This document shows, piece after piece, positions 12,967-25,858 of a DNA stretch of 64,000 nucleotides. The DNA is from Xanthostigma xanthostigma (Eukaryota; Arthropoda; Insecta; Raphidioptera; Raphidiidae), in the NCBI GenBank assembly GCA_963575645.1, contig OY754469.1, positions 23,206,001-23,270,000 of the forward strand. The letters run 5' to 3'. The notes beneath the pieces were generated by a model. It searched no databases, had not been told where the DNA came from, and saw only the letters and a list, made by a program, of their open reading frames with translations. Each line of letters starts with the position of its first letter. Position 1 is the stretch's first letter. Made by a program: the position numbers and the translations under genes.

Positions 12967-13928
12967 TTAATAATTAAAGTATTTTATCTAAATAAAAATT
13001 ATGAAGGTTCAAAAAAAAGTTTCGCTTAGTATGCACAACTGACTTCATTACTGAATTTATGAACTTAGGGTTTATTTACGTATTAAATTCATGAATTAGA
13101 TAAGCTTGTTAATAATTTTCTGGAAAAATATTTGTTAAATACCAATGAAAGTGAAATTATATTTCTTTTGAAAAACATTTTTTACGACAATTGTTACAAA
13201 TTGATATAGTTTCAACTATTCCTAAACCAAGAAATTCATGTAGACGACTTTTTAAGTAATTAAATTTTAACAAGTGCATCTGCTTTGTGCATAATAACAC
13301 AAATTAATTATGATATTTACAATTATAGTACAAGAAATAAACATTTGCTATGAATTCCTCAAAATAAGCTCACCGTCTTTCAGCAAGGAGCTTATTATAC
13401 TTGCATATTTTTTTTATAATAAATTGCCATCAGTTATAAAAATCTCAAATCCACGAATAGCTCCAAACATTCTCTTAGGATAGAAAAATCCTTTTATTTA
13501 TGCACTGAACACTTGTCTTCATTGAAAAGACATCCGTAATGCTGTTATATATATTGTTACTATATGAGGTACATACAGTGTTTCTGTGGTAAATAAAGTT
13601 ATTATTCAGTGCTAGTAACTTAAAGCCGATGCACTTTTTTTTGTTAGTGTTTGTTTAGGTAATAAAAAAAGTTATTATTATTATTATTTATTGACATCTG
13701 TAAATTAAATGGAAAGATTTTATTTTTTTTTTTGCAGTATGAAGTTGTTTGCAACCCAAATATTATTTGGGTACAAAATTTTGAAAAATGACATTTTTAT
13801 AAAAGATTGTCATATTAAAGCGCTTATGATATTGAAAAATAACGATTTTATATATTGACATAAAAAAGCTGCAATAATTATTAAAATCACAATACATAAT
13901 TTGACTTTATAAAATAAATACCTACATA
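12967..13928. other. AT-rich DNA with an ATT microsatellite
   Basis: A short (TTA)n/(ATT)n tract lies at about 13670-13692. No gene or repeat boundary is recognised. Confidence 0.4.
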
Positions 13929-14555
13929 TACAGAATGCTTCTAAAACAAGTTTCCAAATTTCTACAGCGTGTAGTATTTATCACAGTGAGTCAAAAAGTT
14001 CGTATAAATACATGGTCTAAAACGCACCTTTAAAGAAGCATAGGTTTTTGAAGTGAAATTGAGAAGCGGTCATTTTGAACAAACATTATGATGTATTTTC
14101 TTGTGTTTCTACTGTTACTCTAAATTAAATTTAGTCATTTTAACTAAATTTATGGTGAAAGTGAATAGGAATAGGAATTTTTAAATTTTTCTTAATATTA
14201 TCTGACTTATGTATTTTTCTGACTTATGTAACATACTTTGTATGACCTACATCAATAAAGTAATACTGAATACTGAAATAATTTGAACGAAATAAGAGGG
14301 TAAAATTCCCTTGTCAACCATTAAAAGAGACATCTCTGGTTATAACAACCAAAAATTAACTAGCGCATCTTATTCAGCATATAAAATTAAGCATATTCCC
14401 AATTGTCTATCTATTATCGTTCTTCAAATAAAAAAAAAGAAAATTTTATCTGAACCCCTTTAAAGAACTATGCTTCCCTATAAGGGTACGTTTTAGATCA
14501 TATAGAATATTACACTCCGTAGAAATTCGGCGGCTTATTTTAGAAACATGCTGTT
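13929..14555. mobile_element. TA-flanked inverted-repeat element
   Basis: The left end ACAGAATGCTTCTAAAACAAG and the right end (reverse complement ACAGCATGTTTCTAAAATAAG) match. The arms continue for at least 130 bp, including 'ggtctaaaacgcacc' against 'gatctaaaacgtacc'. No transposase is found. It is probably a non-autonomous mariner-type element, given the TA flank at the left end. Confidence 0.65.
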
Positions 14556-15385
14556 TAAAAAAAATAGAAGAAGAAGAAAAAGAAGATTGTAGATTATAGA
14601 CGCTCAATAACTGAGGTCATTTGAGTCTATGAGTGAACTTCGCCAAAATGAAGATTCTATTATATTCAATTCTATTCCAACTCCTATCCCTCGGATGCCT
14701 CAGTTTAAATTAATGTCGAAAAAATATTACATAAACAATTGTTTTAGCAAAATTAGTGCAGATGTTATGATAAAATAATTCTTTTACAATTATTATAAAA
14801 CGGATCGTTTAATTTCTCAGATCAACCTTGTATTTTCTAGATAATTTGCTTCACGCTCGACATGTTATTATTATAACATTTGTACAGGAATGATCGTTGT
14901 TTGATTACATTGCGGCAGAAATAAAAAATATAATTTTCTAAAATAAAACGAGAAGGTCAAATATGTGTTTTACAAATCAATTAAGTGATATTTGTCAACA
15001 GGATATGTCTGTTTCAATTGTTGCCTATTTAATGATACTTGCCACCGGTAGAAAAGTGTCGAAATTTTGTCAAGAATTAATCGCATGTTTATATTATGGA
15101 TTATGGATTTCGCAAAAATTAACATATTGTAATGAGGAATTAAAATACCGCCGGAATAAAATAAAGAATTTGTACATTTCATTGAAATAACCCTCCACAA
15201 TTATAAGTCTTTCGAAGTGTATGTTGTGTTTCACATCGAACTACAATAAAGTGCTAATTTAATGTTGTTGGCTTTATTGACGACCATTCAGGAATATGAG
15301 GAAAAACTGCAGTAGTAAACACAATGAAAAATGAGAAAAATTGAGTGAGGCGAGTAGACAAAGAAGTTCTGAAAATAAGGACCTA
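14556..15385. other. No gene recognised
   Basis: A purine-rich run 'agaagaagaagaaaaagaag' lies near 14567-14587. Frames of about 75 codons lie on opposite strands at 14963-15200 and neither has a recognisable motif. Confidence 0.35.
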
Positions 15386-15721
15386 CAGTAGAACGCCGAT
15401 TATCCGAACGCCGATTAACCGAATCGCCAATTATCCGAATCGGTCCTAAGCGTAATATAAAAAATTAAAACCAAGCAATTTTTCAATAAAAACAAGTTTT
15501 GTGGGGACGCAAGAATACAAAAATGCGAGTGAGGGAACTTACTCTGATCGAGATGTTCAAGTGAGTGTTATTGTAGAACTGTGTTTGTTAAACTTAATAA
15601 AGTTTATTCTATGTGTGACAGTTCGTTTTCCTTTTTTACCAGTCTATGTCCGATCATCCGAATTTTCGATTATTTGAATCGACCCCGGTCCCAATTAATT
15701 CGGATATTTGGCGTTCTACTG
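15386..15721. mobile_element. pogo/Tigger-like MITE
   Basis: The left terminus CAGTAGAACGCCGATTATCC and the right terminus GGATATTTGGCGTTCTACTG are reverse complements, with TA on both sides. The words 'ccgattatccgaac' and 'gaatcgccaattatccgaat' are typical of pogo/Tigger ends. About 336 bp with no DDE transposase, hence non-autonomous. Confidence 0.85.
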
Positions 15722-16013
15722 TATATAATATAGGCAAAAGTAATAGAGGAAAACCTAGGATGACGTAAACGTAGAACGCTGGCTTTTAGCTCTGATAAAC
15801 GACAATTGAGCATATTTTACTATTTGTGTTCTAATTATTATTGTTTTTACTTAACTACAATGATTACAAAATTTAGGTGTAAGCTCTTCTAACGTTTAAC
15901 ATACCGTTTAGGTTGTCATTTTAATTTGCAGAATAAATGAACAATCAAAAGTAGTTGCCTCGAGTGCTTATTTTGTTAAGAGCCCGTTTCCCCTGGTTTT
16001 CTCAATGCAATAC

Positions 16014-16334
16014 AGTGGTCTGCGGTCCCGTATAAATCTGATCGTAAAACGAGAGATAAAATTATGAAAAATTATTTTTATGGAGATTAAGGATCAATCT
16101 ATGTCCCTATTGTACCATTTTTTTAATTTTTTTAGCAGAAAAATTTTTATAAAAATTTTAAAAACCGTAAAAAGTGTCTTTTAAAAGCATTCGCCATTAA
16201 TTAACAAAGTAAAAAATGAAAAATTTGTTACAATACGGACATAGATTGATCCTTAATATAACTAGAAAAAAATATGCCGTAGCCTGTTTTCCAAAATTAC
16301 GACCCAGTTTATACGGGAAGCCGTAGCTCTGCAA
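16014..16334. repeat. Inverted repeat element
   Basis: 'ggtcccgtataaatctgatc' on the left pairs with 'gacccagtttatacgggaag' on the right, and 'ttaaggatcaatctatgtcc' is matched by 'ggacatagattgatccttaa'. Arms are about 120 bp and moderately diverged; the spacer is AT-rich. Confidence 0.7.
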
Positions 16335-18480
16335 TGAAAAAATATCGTAATAATATGTTGAATTGACTGGTGCTGTAACTACGGAAAGAACGGGTGTTTT
16401 TGAAATTATCATCTGTGCTGGCATGTGCCGTTAAAATTTAGGGCTGGGTTGTATACTATATAGTGGTTTGATATTCGTTGCAACGATTTTAATTTAAAGT
16501 TCGCTGCATACCAGGCTGGATTTGCCGCTAGATTTCAATACTAGTTTTCTTAATTGCTATTATGTGCTCGCTTCACACAAGGGCGTAGATATTTTTTTTC
16601 TGGGGGGCGGGGTATAAAGCTAAATAAATCAATATTTTTAAGTTTTATTAATAGGAACACCAAAACCAAACGACTAAACTAAAAAACTTTGTTTTGGGTA
16701 GAATTTGAAGAGCCAAAAAAAAGTCTTTTTCATATAGCCACACGGGTCTCGTAAAATTCACGTAATAATGCGGGACATTTCCTATAATACGGGACACGGA
16801 ACTTTAATGCAGGACTGACCAGGGGTATGAAACTCAATGCTATTCGAGCTTCTCTTATTTGTCTGAAGGAATAATTTTAATGCCAACATGATAGCATGAA
16901 AATTAATGAAAATGTACTTTTGACGAACTTTTTTCAGTCATTGGCATCGCTGAAATGGCGCCAGCTCACCAAAGCGCATCAAAGCGGGAGTTTCAAAATT
17001 GTCTACTTATGTTATGAACAATATTATTTAATAAAAAAGGATAAAAAACTGTTCAATTCTTACAAAATTACAATTATAAGAGGAAATGTATTTTAAACAT
17101 CAACCATTTTGTTCGAAACGTGCTTGTTGTGACAACACCATTCCCAGGGCAGCTACGACACACACACCATTTTACACAGTTGGTATTAAAATCATTCCTT
17201 GTCATTTAAGAGGTCACCTTGCCATCACACGAGACATCTTTACAAACACACACTATGTCATAATGTTTGTTTGTGGGCCTTTGTTCATGTCACCCACGTT
17301 ACAAGATACCGTTTCCAGATTGGTTCTTGCTCAGAGCCAGCAGATGACCTTGAAAGAACAATAGCCCCTGTTCTTATTGTAATTTTGTAATCTAGCAGGC
17401 GAGCCCACAGTGACTTCATTTCCAGCTTTGTACCAACAGAAGTCCAGCGTTTCAACATGGATTATCGCCTTGGAAAATAAACAAGATTACCTTTGTCAGC
17501 AGTACGTAAGAAAAAATGTAACATTGCCAAATATAATAGGTAAATATTTTATCTATAATACTTATTTTATTGATTTATATTGATATTTAACTTCCAATAG
17601 GAAGTTATTGTATTTAATAGTAAAAGAAAAATTATCTGAAAAGTCAAAACAGAAAAAAAATTTTGTCACAGCATAATTAAAATGGAAGAGATTAATTTTA
17701 CATCTATACACATAGAATATATTGAGAATTTTAATTATGAAGAGATAATAAAATAAATATGAATTCAAATAAAATTATGTACCTACATAATAAAAATTCA
17801 GAATTAATGACAAAATAAGAATTTTGAATTAAAATTATGTAAATAATAAAACTGTTTTAATTACTATGGCACTAGTACAGGTAATAGAGAATTTTTTTCT
17901 GCATTATCCTACAACTTTTTTTTGTTTTCTTAAATAGGTTCAGTATCACGTACTGACCCTAAATGCACAAAATCCTTACAAATTAGGAGGGCGGAAGTGC
18001 CGCCATTTTGACAAAAACCGTTTCAGCCTATATCTCCCTAACCGTGCACTTGAGGCGAAAAAAGGTAATAACCTTTATTGTAGATAAATAAATTTACTAT
18101 CTTTTTTGTTCAATACTTTTTTTTTGTATCACTTACCGTTTACGACTTATTCAACTATTACGATTTGTTTATTGACTTTTGGATCCATATCTCTTCTAAT
18201 AATTGTTTAAACAATAAAATGCTAATGACTTAAGTTTTAAATCTACAAATTTTCTACAGCTTTTAATTCAAACTTTTTTTCTAAAATTAATATTTTTAAA
18301 GTTATAACGCGCTAATGTCAAAAAACCTGTGCCTAGGCGCATGAGTGGACATAATAAAATAAGAATGAATTGTAATAAAATTATGTACATAATAAAAATT
18401 CAGAATTAAAAAACCAAAAAAATAAAAAGTGTGCATTCATTTTTTTAATTGATTTCTAGTAAATTAACTGATTTATTATT
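16335..18480. other. Mixed intergenic DNA, no recognised gene
   Basis: The stretch at 17120-17390 is less AT-rich than its surroundings and contains a 92-codon frame (17086-17364, +) that matches no family I know. 'gggcgtagatatt' at about 16583 and the 'gagggcggaagtgccgcc' region near 17990 look like fragments of dispersed repeats. None of the frames has domain evidence. Confidence 0.35.
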
Positions 18481-19249
18481 AACTTCCCGCTTAAAAAAAA
18501 AAAAATTTTTTTTTCAAAAATCGGGAAGTTATTGGTTTCACCCCGATTTTCGAAAATCGAGTTTTCGCCAGATATTGACGTTTTGAGGTCCTAGGAAGCT
18601 ATTGAAACTATTTTGGCGATGATGTCTGTAGGGCTGTATGTATGGGTGTGTGTGTGTGTGTGTGTGTGTATAATATATGTTTGTAAACCTTTTATTTCTT
18701 TTGAATGGAGTGTCCGACTGAAACGCGGTTTGCGTCATCTGACGTGAACTTGGTGAACTTAGACTTCCTGAAAATTTGAAACGATTCGGCCCAAAAAATT
18801 TTGAGAAATCTTAAAAAAACAAGTTTCAAAAATTTTTTAAAATTTGCTTTTAAAAATATTTTCTAAACTACTAAACCGATTAATTCCAAAATCTAATCAG
18901 CTTTTCTCCTTAACAAACTGCGTCGATTTCCGCAAACCGCATCAAAATCGGTTCATTTGTTCACGAGATACCGTGAATGAAAAATTCGTAAAAAAGTGTT
19001 TTTTTTTTTAAATTGCTCGTAAAATTCCTATGAGATCGATTTTTCTGTAATAAATTATTTTTTTAGGTTAAAAAATTGCGTCGACTACCGCAAATCGCAT
19101 CAAAATCGGTTCATTTGTTCATGAGATATCGTGAACGAAAATTTCGTAACAAAGTGTTTTTTTTTTTGGGCTCGAAGAGCTAAAAAATAAACTTCTTGCT
19201 ATATTTTATATATTTTTGAGCGTTTTGAACTCGAAAATAGCGGGAAGTT
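18481..19249. mobile_element. MITE with AACTTCCCGCT ends and a GT microsatellite
   Basis: It begins AACTTCCCGCTT and ends AGCGGGAAGTT, an 11-bp terminal inverted repeat. The inside holds a (GT)n tract at 18646-18669 and a duplicated internal block: 'ccgcaaaccgcatcaaaatc' at about 18930 and 'ccgcaaatcgcatcaaaatc' at about 19089. No transposase is present. The superfamily is uncertain. Confidence 0.65.
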
Positions 19250-19530
19250 ACAGGGATGGCCTGCAGGGTCAAACTTCTTTTCAAATTTTTATTTATGCAA
19301 CTGTATTAGATTCCATAGCTCATAAGTTGGCTAATAGTTGTGTCACTGTGGTCTGTGGAGTAAAGAAACTCAGTCATAAATTGAATAATTAAATAAATAA
19401 TATATAAAACAAATAATGAAAGTCCTATATTTTTGCAACTTTAAAAAAATACTTTTTTTTTCGAAAAAAAGGTGGCAACCCTAATTGTAACAAACAGTAC
19501 CTACTGTATTATAGTTATTATTGCACATAC

Positions 19531-20395
19531 CGCTAAACTAGCGGTATGTGCTTTATTATCGCTTTGTGCGTCAGAGCTGACTTTCGTTCATATAAGAAGT
19601 TATATTTAAGTTAATTTCACACGAAATCCATTCAAATTGAAGCTTTTTGAAAAGAGGAGATTCTAATCTATAAAATAGAACCATTTTTAAATCAATTTGA
19701 GTTCATAAATACTATTAAAATTGTAATTGAAAATCACAAACAGCAGTTGTCGGTTGGTCTGTACGTATGTACGTACGTACGTATGTACGTACGTACGTCA
19801 CGACTCTACAGATTGCAATTTTGGTCGGATTGCCTTGGGTTATATTTTATTCACTTTGTTTACTATCAGACCAGAACCCTATTTAAATTCACTAAAATGT
19901 GTTCAGTAGTTTAATTTTTATAAACAGTTTTATTTTTTATTATTTTTGACAGCTAATATAGTTTAAAAACAATATAATAATCGCTGTGAAAATATAGTGT
20001 AATCCATAAAACAAGTGCTACACTTGTATACCGTGATAACACCACTAGACGTATTAGGCAGCCGTGGCGTAATGGTTATGCCGTTGGATTCCCAAGGCCA
20101 AGGTCCTGGGTTCGATTCCTTACGGTATCATTGACTTTTTTCTTTTTTTTTCTTTTTATTTTGTTTTATTTTATTCCACTTGATATTAATTATATATTAT
20201 ATTATGTATAGTTCTTAATTTTTTTTATTTTTGCAAACTTAAAAAAAAATATTTTTTCAATTTTTAATTATTTATTTCTTTAAATTTTTAAATCTTTTTA
20301 AATTTATTAAAAATATTTTTTAATTGTTATTTTTTTATCATACAGTGGAAAACTTGCGGGATGTGCACTTTTGGTTTTGCCAACTATTATGAATA
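19531..20395 (+). repeat. Repeat family B, copy 1
   Basis: This matches 36998-37772 over its length. Shared landmarks in order are 'aaactagcggtatgtgct', 'tcacacgaaatccattcaaa', 'cagcagttgtcggtt', 'ttattcactttgtttact', a tRNA-like module, a long T-rich run, 'ccacttgatatt', and 'acagtggaaaacttg' followed by 'ttttggttttgccaacta'. Just upstream, the left edge forms a 13-bp hairpin (GCACATACCGCTA with TAGCGGTATGTGC) whose left half is absent from copy 2. A self-complementary (GTAC)n run lies at 19761-19799 where copy 2 has only a short version. No protein is encoded. Confidence 0.75.
20057..20130 (+). other. tRNA-like module with Pol III A and B boxes
   Basis: The A box TGGCGTAATGG (20065-20075) fits TRGYNNARNNG and the B box GGTTCGATTCC (20109-20119) fits GGTTCGANNCC exactly. 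The T-arm and acceptor stems pair poorly, so it is unlikely to be a functional tRNA gene. It is embedded in family B and followed by 'tatcatt' and a T-rich tract that could end Pol III transcription. Confidence 0.65.
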
Positions 20396-20837
20396 TACAA
20401 TACATTTTTTCCATATTTTTGTGACATTTAACATAATTCTATTTTTTGTAAACTATTTCTTTGCAGATAAATTATATGTTGTAAAGTTTTGTAATTCTGG
20501 ATATAAAATTAATATAGCACATCACTATTTGATATCTGCAGTCTATACGTGTCTGTGTTAGTATACTAACACATGTAATAGTATGTATATCACTATAACG
20601 AGGCATATAATAATTCGGTTCTCTTTGTCAATCCTTCTCACATGTGTGAAAGATAGAGAGAGAGCATTCAATTCTCATAGACCACAAAAATTAGGTGTAC
20701 TATTATGAATGGAATGTTTCAAAATGTTTCCTCACCACACGCCGCAAAATACAGCTTCCCCTCTGTGATCGGCAAACGGGCTCTTAAGCGCTTGGTAATC
20801 ATCGTGGCTGTCGTTAGTAGAAAAAGGCCTGATAGTT

Positions 20838-21395
20838 TAGTTCACATGTCCCTTTTTGATGAATTCCAGTCCTCCTACATTAAAAATTATGATCACGGTG
20901 TCACTCGATTCGAAAGGACATCTAGAAAGTTTTTGAAAAAAATTGAAGAGGGGAACGAAAAAATTGCAAAAGCTATAGACATTTTAGTAAAAGAAAAAAG
21001 AGGACTAAACATTTTTTTTCTGTTTGATATATGATTTCCAATATTTTTTTTGTCTTTTGTAGCTTGTCGCATAAAAACTAGAAAACAATGTTTAAGCCTT
21101 TTTTTCACTTCTAAATAAAAACTAGAAATATTGGTGGTAGAGTTCCGGGAAATGGGACTTTTTTGTAAGAAAAATCCTGCTCTTTCAGAATCTTTTTTGT
21201 GTTTTTATATAATATTATCTGCAATAGTTTTTGAGATATTCGCAAAAGACCAAACCCCTCTTTTTTCTTTTTCTGAAATGTTTATAACTTTTGCAATTTT
21301 TTCGTCCTCTTATTCAATTTTTTCAGTAAGTTTCTAGATGTTCTTCCGAATCGAATGAAACTATGATCATAATTTTCAAAGGACGTGTGAACGTT
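20838..21395. repeat. Diverged long inverted repeat
   Basis: Left-arm words 'aaaattatgatcac', 'actcgattcgaaaggacatc', 'gaacgaaaaaattgcaaaag' and 'agaaaaaagagg' recur reversed at 21250-21395. The 109-codon frame at 20705-21034 overlaps the arm and reads like chance translation of the repeat, with no recognisable domain. Confidence 0.7.
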
Positions 21396-22196
21396 ATGAA
21401 GTGACATAAATTAATGTAGACAGACTTTCAAGTGTATCCATAGATGCAAAGAAACTCATTTAACCAAATTCATATCGATCTCCAAATTACATGGCTTTTG
21501 GTAAAGAAATTTATTTTTAACTGGCGGCCCCCGTCCCGGTTTCACCCGGGTGAAAACTGTTCTGGATATATATATATTGACTTTCCTGTCTTCACGGCAG
21601 AACTATCAAAGCGTTTTTTTTATATATCTCTAAAGATTTGGCTACCGTTAGCCATGTAATTTTTTTTTGACAAAATACCGTCATAGTTCAGTAATTTTGT
21701 ACAAAATATTTACAAATTATATACAGAAACCTTCCTTGTTTATCGCTCTTTTTTTTATTAGTGAAAACCGTATGAAAATCTGTAACTTATGTAAATCTTT
21801 GTAACCCTCTAAAGTCTAAAAGCTCTATAAGTGAAAAACAGAAACCTTTATTAAGAGTGGTTGTTACGCTATATAGAGTGTTTCAATAATGGGTATAATA
21901 ATGGAAACCAAACAAACCTTTACAATTTCTACATGAGGAGTTATTCGTTAAATAGAAGTTCGCTATATAGACTTTACACTGTATTATTTATATTAGTTTT
22001 AGAGTTGATAAGAGCTAGGCTAGGCTATCGGTAAATTTATTGGTTAAAAGAATAGCTGTTAACCATGCGAGTTCAATAACACGTTGATGCCGTAAGTTTA
22101 CAAATTAATAAGAACATTATTTGATAATAAAATAATGTGTTTATACTGGGTGTGAAGCAATATAAACGAATTCAATTTGGGAATTTATTTATAATT
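21396..22196. other. Repeat fragments, no gene
   Basis: 'ggcggcccccgtcccggttt' at about 21523 matches a common insect dispersed repeat. The 'gttcgctatatagactttac' followed by 'actgta' near 21958 resembles one end of a pogo-like element, but I could not find its partner end. Otherwise AT-rich. Confidence 0.35.
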
Positions 22197-22346
22197 ATAA
22201 TTTAAATAAAAATTAAGTTCACAAACTAAAATCCGACTACTAAAAAGTATGAAACAAGAAAATATTCTCATCTGAGGATATTTTCTATTTTTCTACTTTT
22301 CAGTAGTCGGATTTTAGTTTGTGAACTTAATTTTTATTTAAATTAT
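22197..22346. repeat. 150-bp hairpin
   Basis: Arms of about 52 bp pair almost perfectly: 'taatttaaataaaaattaag' and 'ttcacaaactaaaatccgac' on the left against their reverse complements on the right. The inner part also pairs ('gaaaatattctcatc' with 'gaggatattttc'). It could be a small MITE or a hairpin RNA source. Confidence 0.8.
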
Positions 22347-22758
22347 CTTAGGGTTATAGTGACAGCTAACAATATATGCAGATATTTTTAAAATGTGCTA
22401 ATTAATCCCTTTCATTTGATACCCAATACGGCATCATTGAAATGATATTTTTTTTAGTTCATGACTTTATGTCCTCTAGAAGACGCCATATTTAATTATT
22501 TAATGTGACATAGCCTATAATCAGTGAACGATCAAAACGTTTTCAACGATACCTCATTAATTGTCAAAATATGATATGTGGTTTAGAAGTTATGATGGAA
22601 CAGATGAACATACATACATAGCTACCCACATACATACCTACAGGTCAAACACAAAACCCTCCTTTTGCTTGCCGTAGTCGGCTAATAACGAGTAGAAGGC
22701 AAACGCAAGCAAGTATGGCGAGTGTTCATCTGCGAGCCGCAATTAATTAGCTCAAGAC

Positions 22759-24335
22759 CCCGTAACACTAAAATCCTATGGATCTCAGAATAGGCCAGGT
22801 CCTGGATATTTGGGAAATTCAAACCGTGCTTAACAAAATAATAAATTGGTTTGCAGGCTGGAGTGGGCCGGACCGTGAAAAAGGGGTTACTTCCGGTCAC
22901 CCAAAAGACTGTTATCCTATGCATCTCCGAATAGAATGTTGTTTAATTTTACGTTCTTAACGTGCTTAAACTCGGTAGGTTGGCGGGTTCCAGTGGGTCG
23001 AAACCCCCGCCAACCGCGTGTTAAGTTGATTTGCAAAATAGGTATTCTTATCTCATAACCGAATAGGTTGAAATGACATTTAAATGAATGGTTTTAACAT
23101 TTAAAATCGTTTCGTGGTGGATTGGCGGGAGGTTGGCAGTTCATTGAAAAAAGCAATTGAATTTTTTAATGAAATTTTTTTTACATAAATGTAAAGATCA
23201 CATACCAGTTTTATAGCAAAACTACGTTTATATTATTTTTTAGCTTCATAATTAAAAAGTTATATGGAATTTAAATAGTATATTAACATATAAGTGCATA
23301 AAAAGGTCTTTAAAACACGCGTGATTTTTCGAGCACGACGGCGCAGCTGGAGTGCTCGAAATAGAGCAAGTGTTTTAAAGACCAGTTATCCACGAATACT
23401 TTACGCTATTTTTTTTATTGGTGCAATTTGAAATCATAAATACTGGTATTATTACTACAAAAAAATGGAAATAAAAACTAATAATGTAAAATGGTTGAAT
23501 TCGTGATGTGACATCAGTAGGTATACCTTTCGTTTTCATGGAAATGAGAAAAACAGAAATTAATTTGCAATTTGTCAATTGTCATTAAAGATTATTTGTT
23601 TAATAATGTTTCAATAAAGGTTTTGCATATTTTGTTAGTAATATTTTATTTGACGTTACACGCTACTCCTGTCAAATCAATAATCAAAAAATTCTCGTGT
23701 TGTTGATGTTCCCATGGTAACTTTAAAAAACGCGCGTTTTTGAAAGTTCGATTCAAACACTCTGAGGCGTACTTTAAATAGGTAAAATAGGGCACCAATA
23801 AAAAAAATAGGTAAAATAGGGCACCAATAAAAAAACTACTTTTTAGCTCCGATGACGTCGTAATGTTTTTATAGCTCTGTATCCATGGTTAGTTTGATAG
23901 TACGTATAATATACATGTAAACAAAATAAAAGTTAAAAGTATTTTTAAAATCCACAGGTATAACTTTTTAATTATGAGGTAAACAAATAAAATAAACGTT
24001 ATTTTGCTATAAAACTTGTATGCGATTTTTCCATTTATGTAATAAAAAATTTATGTCAAAAATTTAATTGCGGTTGGCGAGGGTTTCGGCCCACCGAAAC
24101 TCGCCAACCTACCGAGTTTAAGCACGTTAAGAACGTAAACTTCAAAATGAAGTAAACAACATTCTATTCGGAGATATATAGGATAACCAGTGACCGGAAG
24201 TGACCCCTTTTGCACGGTCCGGCGCACTCAAGGCTGCCCACCATTGTATTTTTTTAACATGGTTTAAATTTCTCAAAAATCCATCAACTGGCCTATTCGG
24301 AGATTCATAGGGTTTTAGTGTTACGGGCTCTCGTG
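22759..24335. repeat. 1.6-kb fold-back repeat
   Basis: 'cgtaacactaaaatcctatg' and 'gtgcttaaactcggtaggtt' on the left match the reverse strand at 23950-24335. The arms are 380-510 bp with indels. The centre (23300-23900) is unpaired and contains a tandem duplication of about 29 bp ('taggtaaaatagggcaccaa') at 23776-23832. No coding region is evident. Confidence 0.75.
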
Positions 24336-24879
24336 CTATAATACGAGTGCTGAAAACAGCATGTCTGACGCATAAAGATGTATTTAGCACACTAGCTGCA
24401 CATTATTCAATTATAGGAACTTTTTTTAAATTATTTTAATTAATTTTATTGGATTCTATAAACACTGCTTTATTGATTTAAAAGAGGTTTATACAAAAAT
24501 CTCACGTACGACATAATGATATGAGGGATTCTTACTTCAGTTCAATACAATATTTAAATAGTGACGACCAAACTTGTTCACCTAGACCTAGTGAAAATAT
24601 AATCTGCTAACTTGTTGATAATATGGAATAACTGTGCAACAAATAACTCCTCATAATATTGTCAAAGACTGTTGTTATTTCTCAAAAGTTACTCTATATT
24701 TAGATTATAAACCTGAAATGAAACGTGACCAAGACAAAACTGGATGTATTGAATTTTTAGTGATGTGGTCAGTTCATAAAATAGCATTTAAAGTAGGTGA
24801 CACTGGTGTCACCTAGTGACGAGTTTGTGTCGCCTGGTGAGTAGTGACGTACGTAAGTTTGCACCGCCCAGTGTATAGT

Positions 24880-25437
24880 AAATCTTAAAAAAAAACTTCG
24901 GAGAAGTAAAAACTTCGTTCTGTGCTAAATTCAAAAACTTGAGGCGACTGAATCTTAAGATTATAACTTAAAAAAAAAGAATTTCGAGGCAGACAAGAAA
25001 TTGAAATCAAGCTCGAAATTCTGTGCGTAAGACGTCGAAAAAAAATGAATTTCGAGGCAGACAAGGAATTGAAATCCAACCTTGAAATTCTGTGCTTATA
25101 AAAGCTACAAGAGCAACAGCAAAAAAATGCAAAGACGGTGTTCGCATAACTCCTTTAGTTACTACTAAAAAAACGCCGTCTGTGCACTTTTTTTTGCTGT
25201 TGCTCTTGTAGCTTTTATAAGCACAGAATTTCAAGGTTGGATTTCAATTCCTTGTCTGCCTCGAAATTCATTTTTTTTCGACGTCTTACGCACAGAATTT
25301 CGAGCTTGATTTCAATTTCTTGTCTGCCTCGAAATTCTTTTTTTTTTAAGTTATAATCTTAAGATTCAGTCGCCTCAAGTTTTTGAATTTAGCACAGAAC
25401 GAAGTTTTTACTTCTCCGAAGTTTTTTTTTAAGATTT
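24880..25437. repeat. Near-perfect 558-bp hairpin
   Basis: The two arms (24880-25139 and 25172-25437) are almost exact reverse complements, with a spacer of about 32 bp. Each arm carries two tandem versions of a block reading 'gaatttcgaggcagacaaga' ... 'gaaattctgtgc'. The two frames of 64 and 75 codons in this region are reflections of the same palindrome and not genes. The small number of mismatches implies recent formation, gene conversion or selection on pairing. Confidence 0.85.
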
Positions 25438-25676
25438 CACGTCTTTTTCCAAAGTGTGAGACATTATTTTTATTTTTCCTCCAAAATAAGCATATGTGCA
25501 TTTTTTATATTGTTGTATTTAAATGCAATTAAAGTGTTCATATTGTTGTATTTAAATGCAATGAATCTCCGAAATTAGAATATGTATTGTAAAAAACAAC
25601 ACGATCCTTACTCCATGCAACTGTGGTTTCGAGCGCGTCTCTCATGTATTTGTGGGCGTGACATGTAAGTTATATC

Positions 25677-25858
25677 GTGGCAGCACTTGATTACGCGCCA
25701 AATATAAATGCACTTTTGTAGTTTGTTAAATAAGAAGTAACAATCAAAAGTCGGTTATAGAAATTGCAATAATCGACTTTTGATTTTTACTTCTCATTTA
25801 ACAAACAGTACTACAAAAGTGCATTTATATTTTGCCGCGTAGTTCAGTGCTGCCGCGG
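25677..25858. repeat. 182-bp hairpin
   Basis: Outer parts 'gtggcagcacttgattacgc' and 'gcgtagttcagtgctgccgc' pair imperfectly. Inner parts 'ccaaatataaatgcactttt' and 'aaaagtgcatttatattttg' pair well, and the tip pairs 'aatcaaaagtcggtta' with 'aatcgacttttgatt'. No coding potential. Confidence 0.8.

Noticed and set aside
17086-17364. 92-codon open frame as a gene
   Set aside because: Composition is slightly less AT-rich but I recognise no domain and cannot define splice sites; left as unassigned.
19761-19799. GTAC run as a special regulatory site
   Set aside because: It is a simple self-complementary tetranucleotide microsatellite, and copy 2 of the same repeat lacks the expansion.
20057-20130. 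Functional tRNA gene
   Set aside because: A and B boxes are good, but the T-arm and acceptor stems pair poorly and it lies inside a dispersed repeat with a second, different version.
20705-21034. 109-codon open frame as a gene
   Set aside because: It overlaps an arm of an inverted repeat and has no domain; the other arm has matching frames on the opposite strand.
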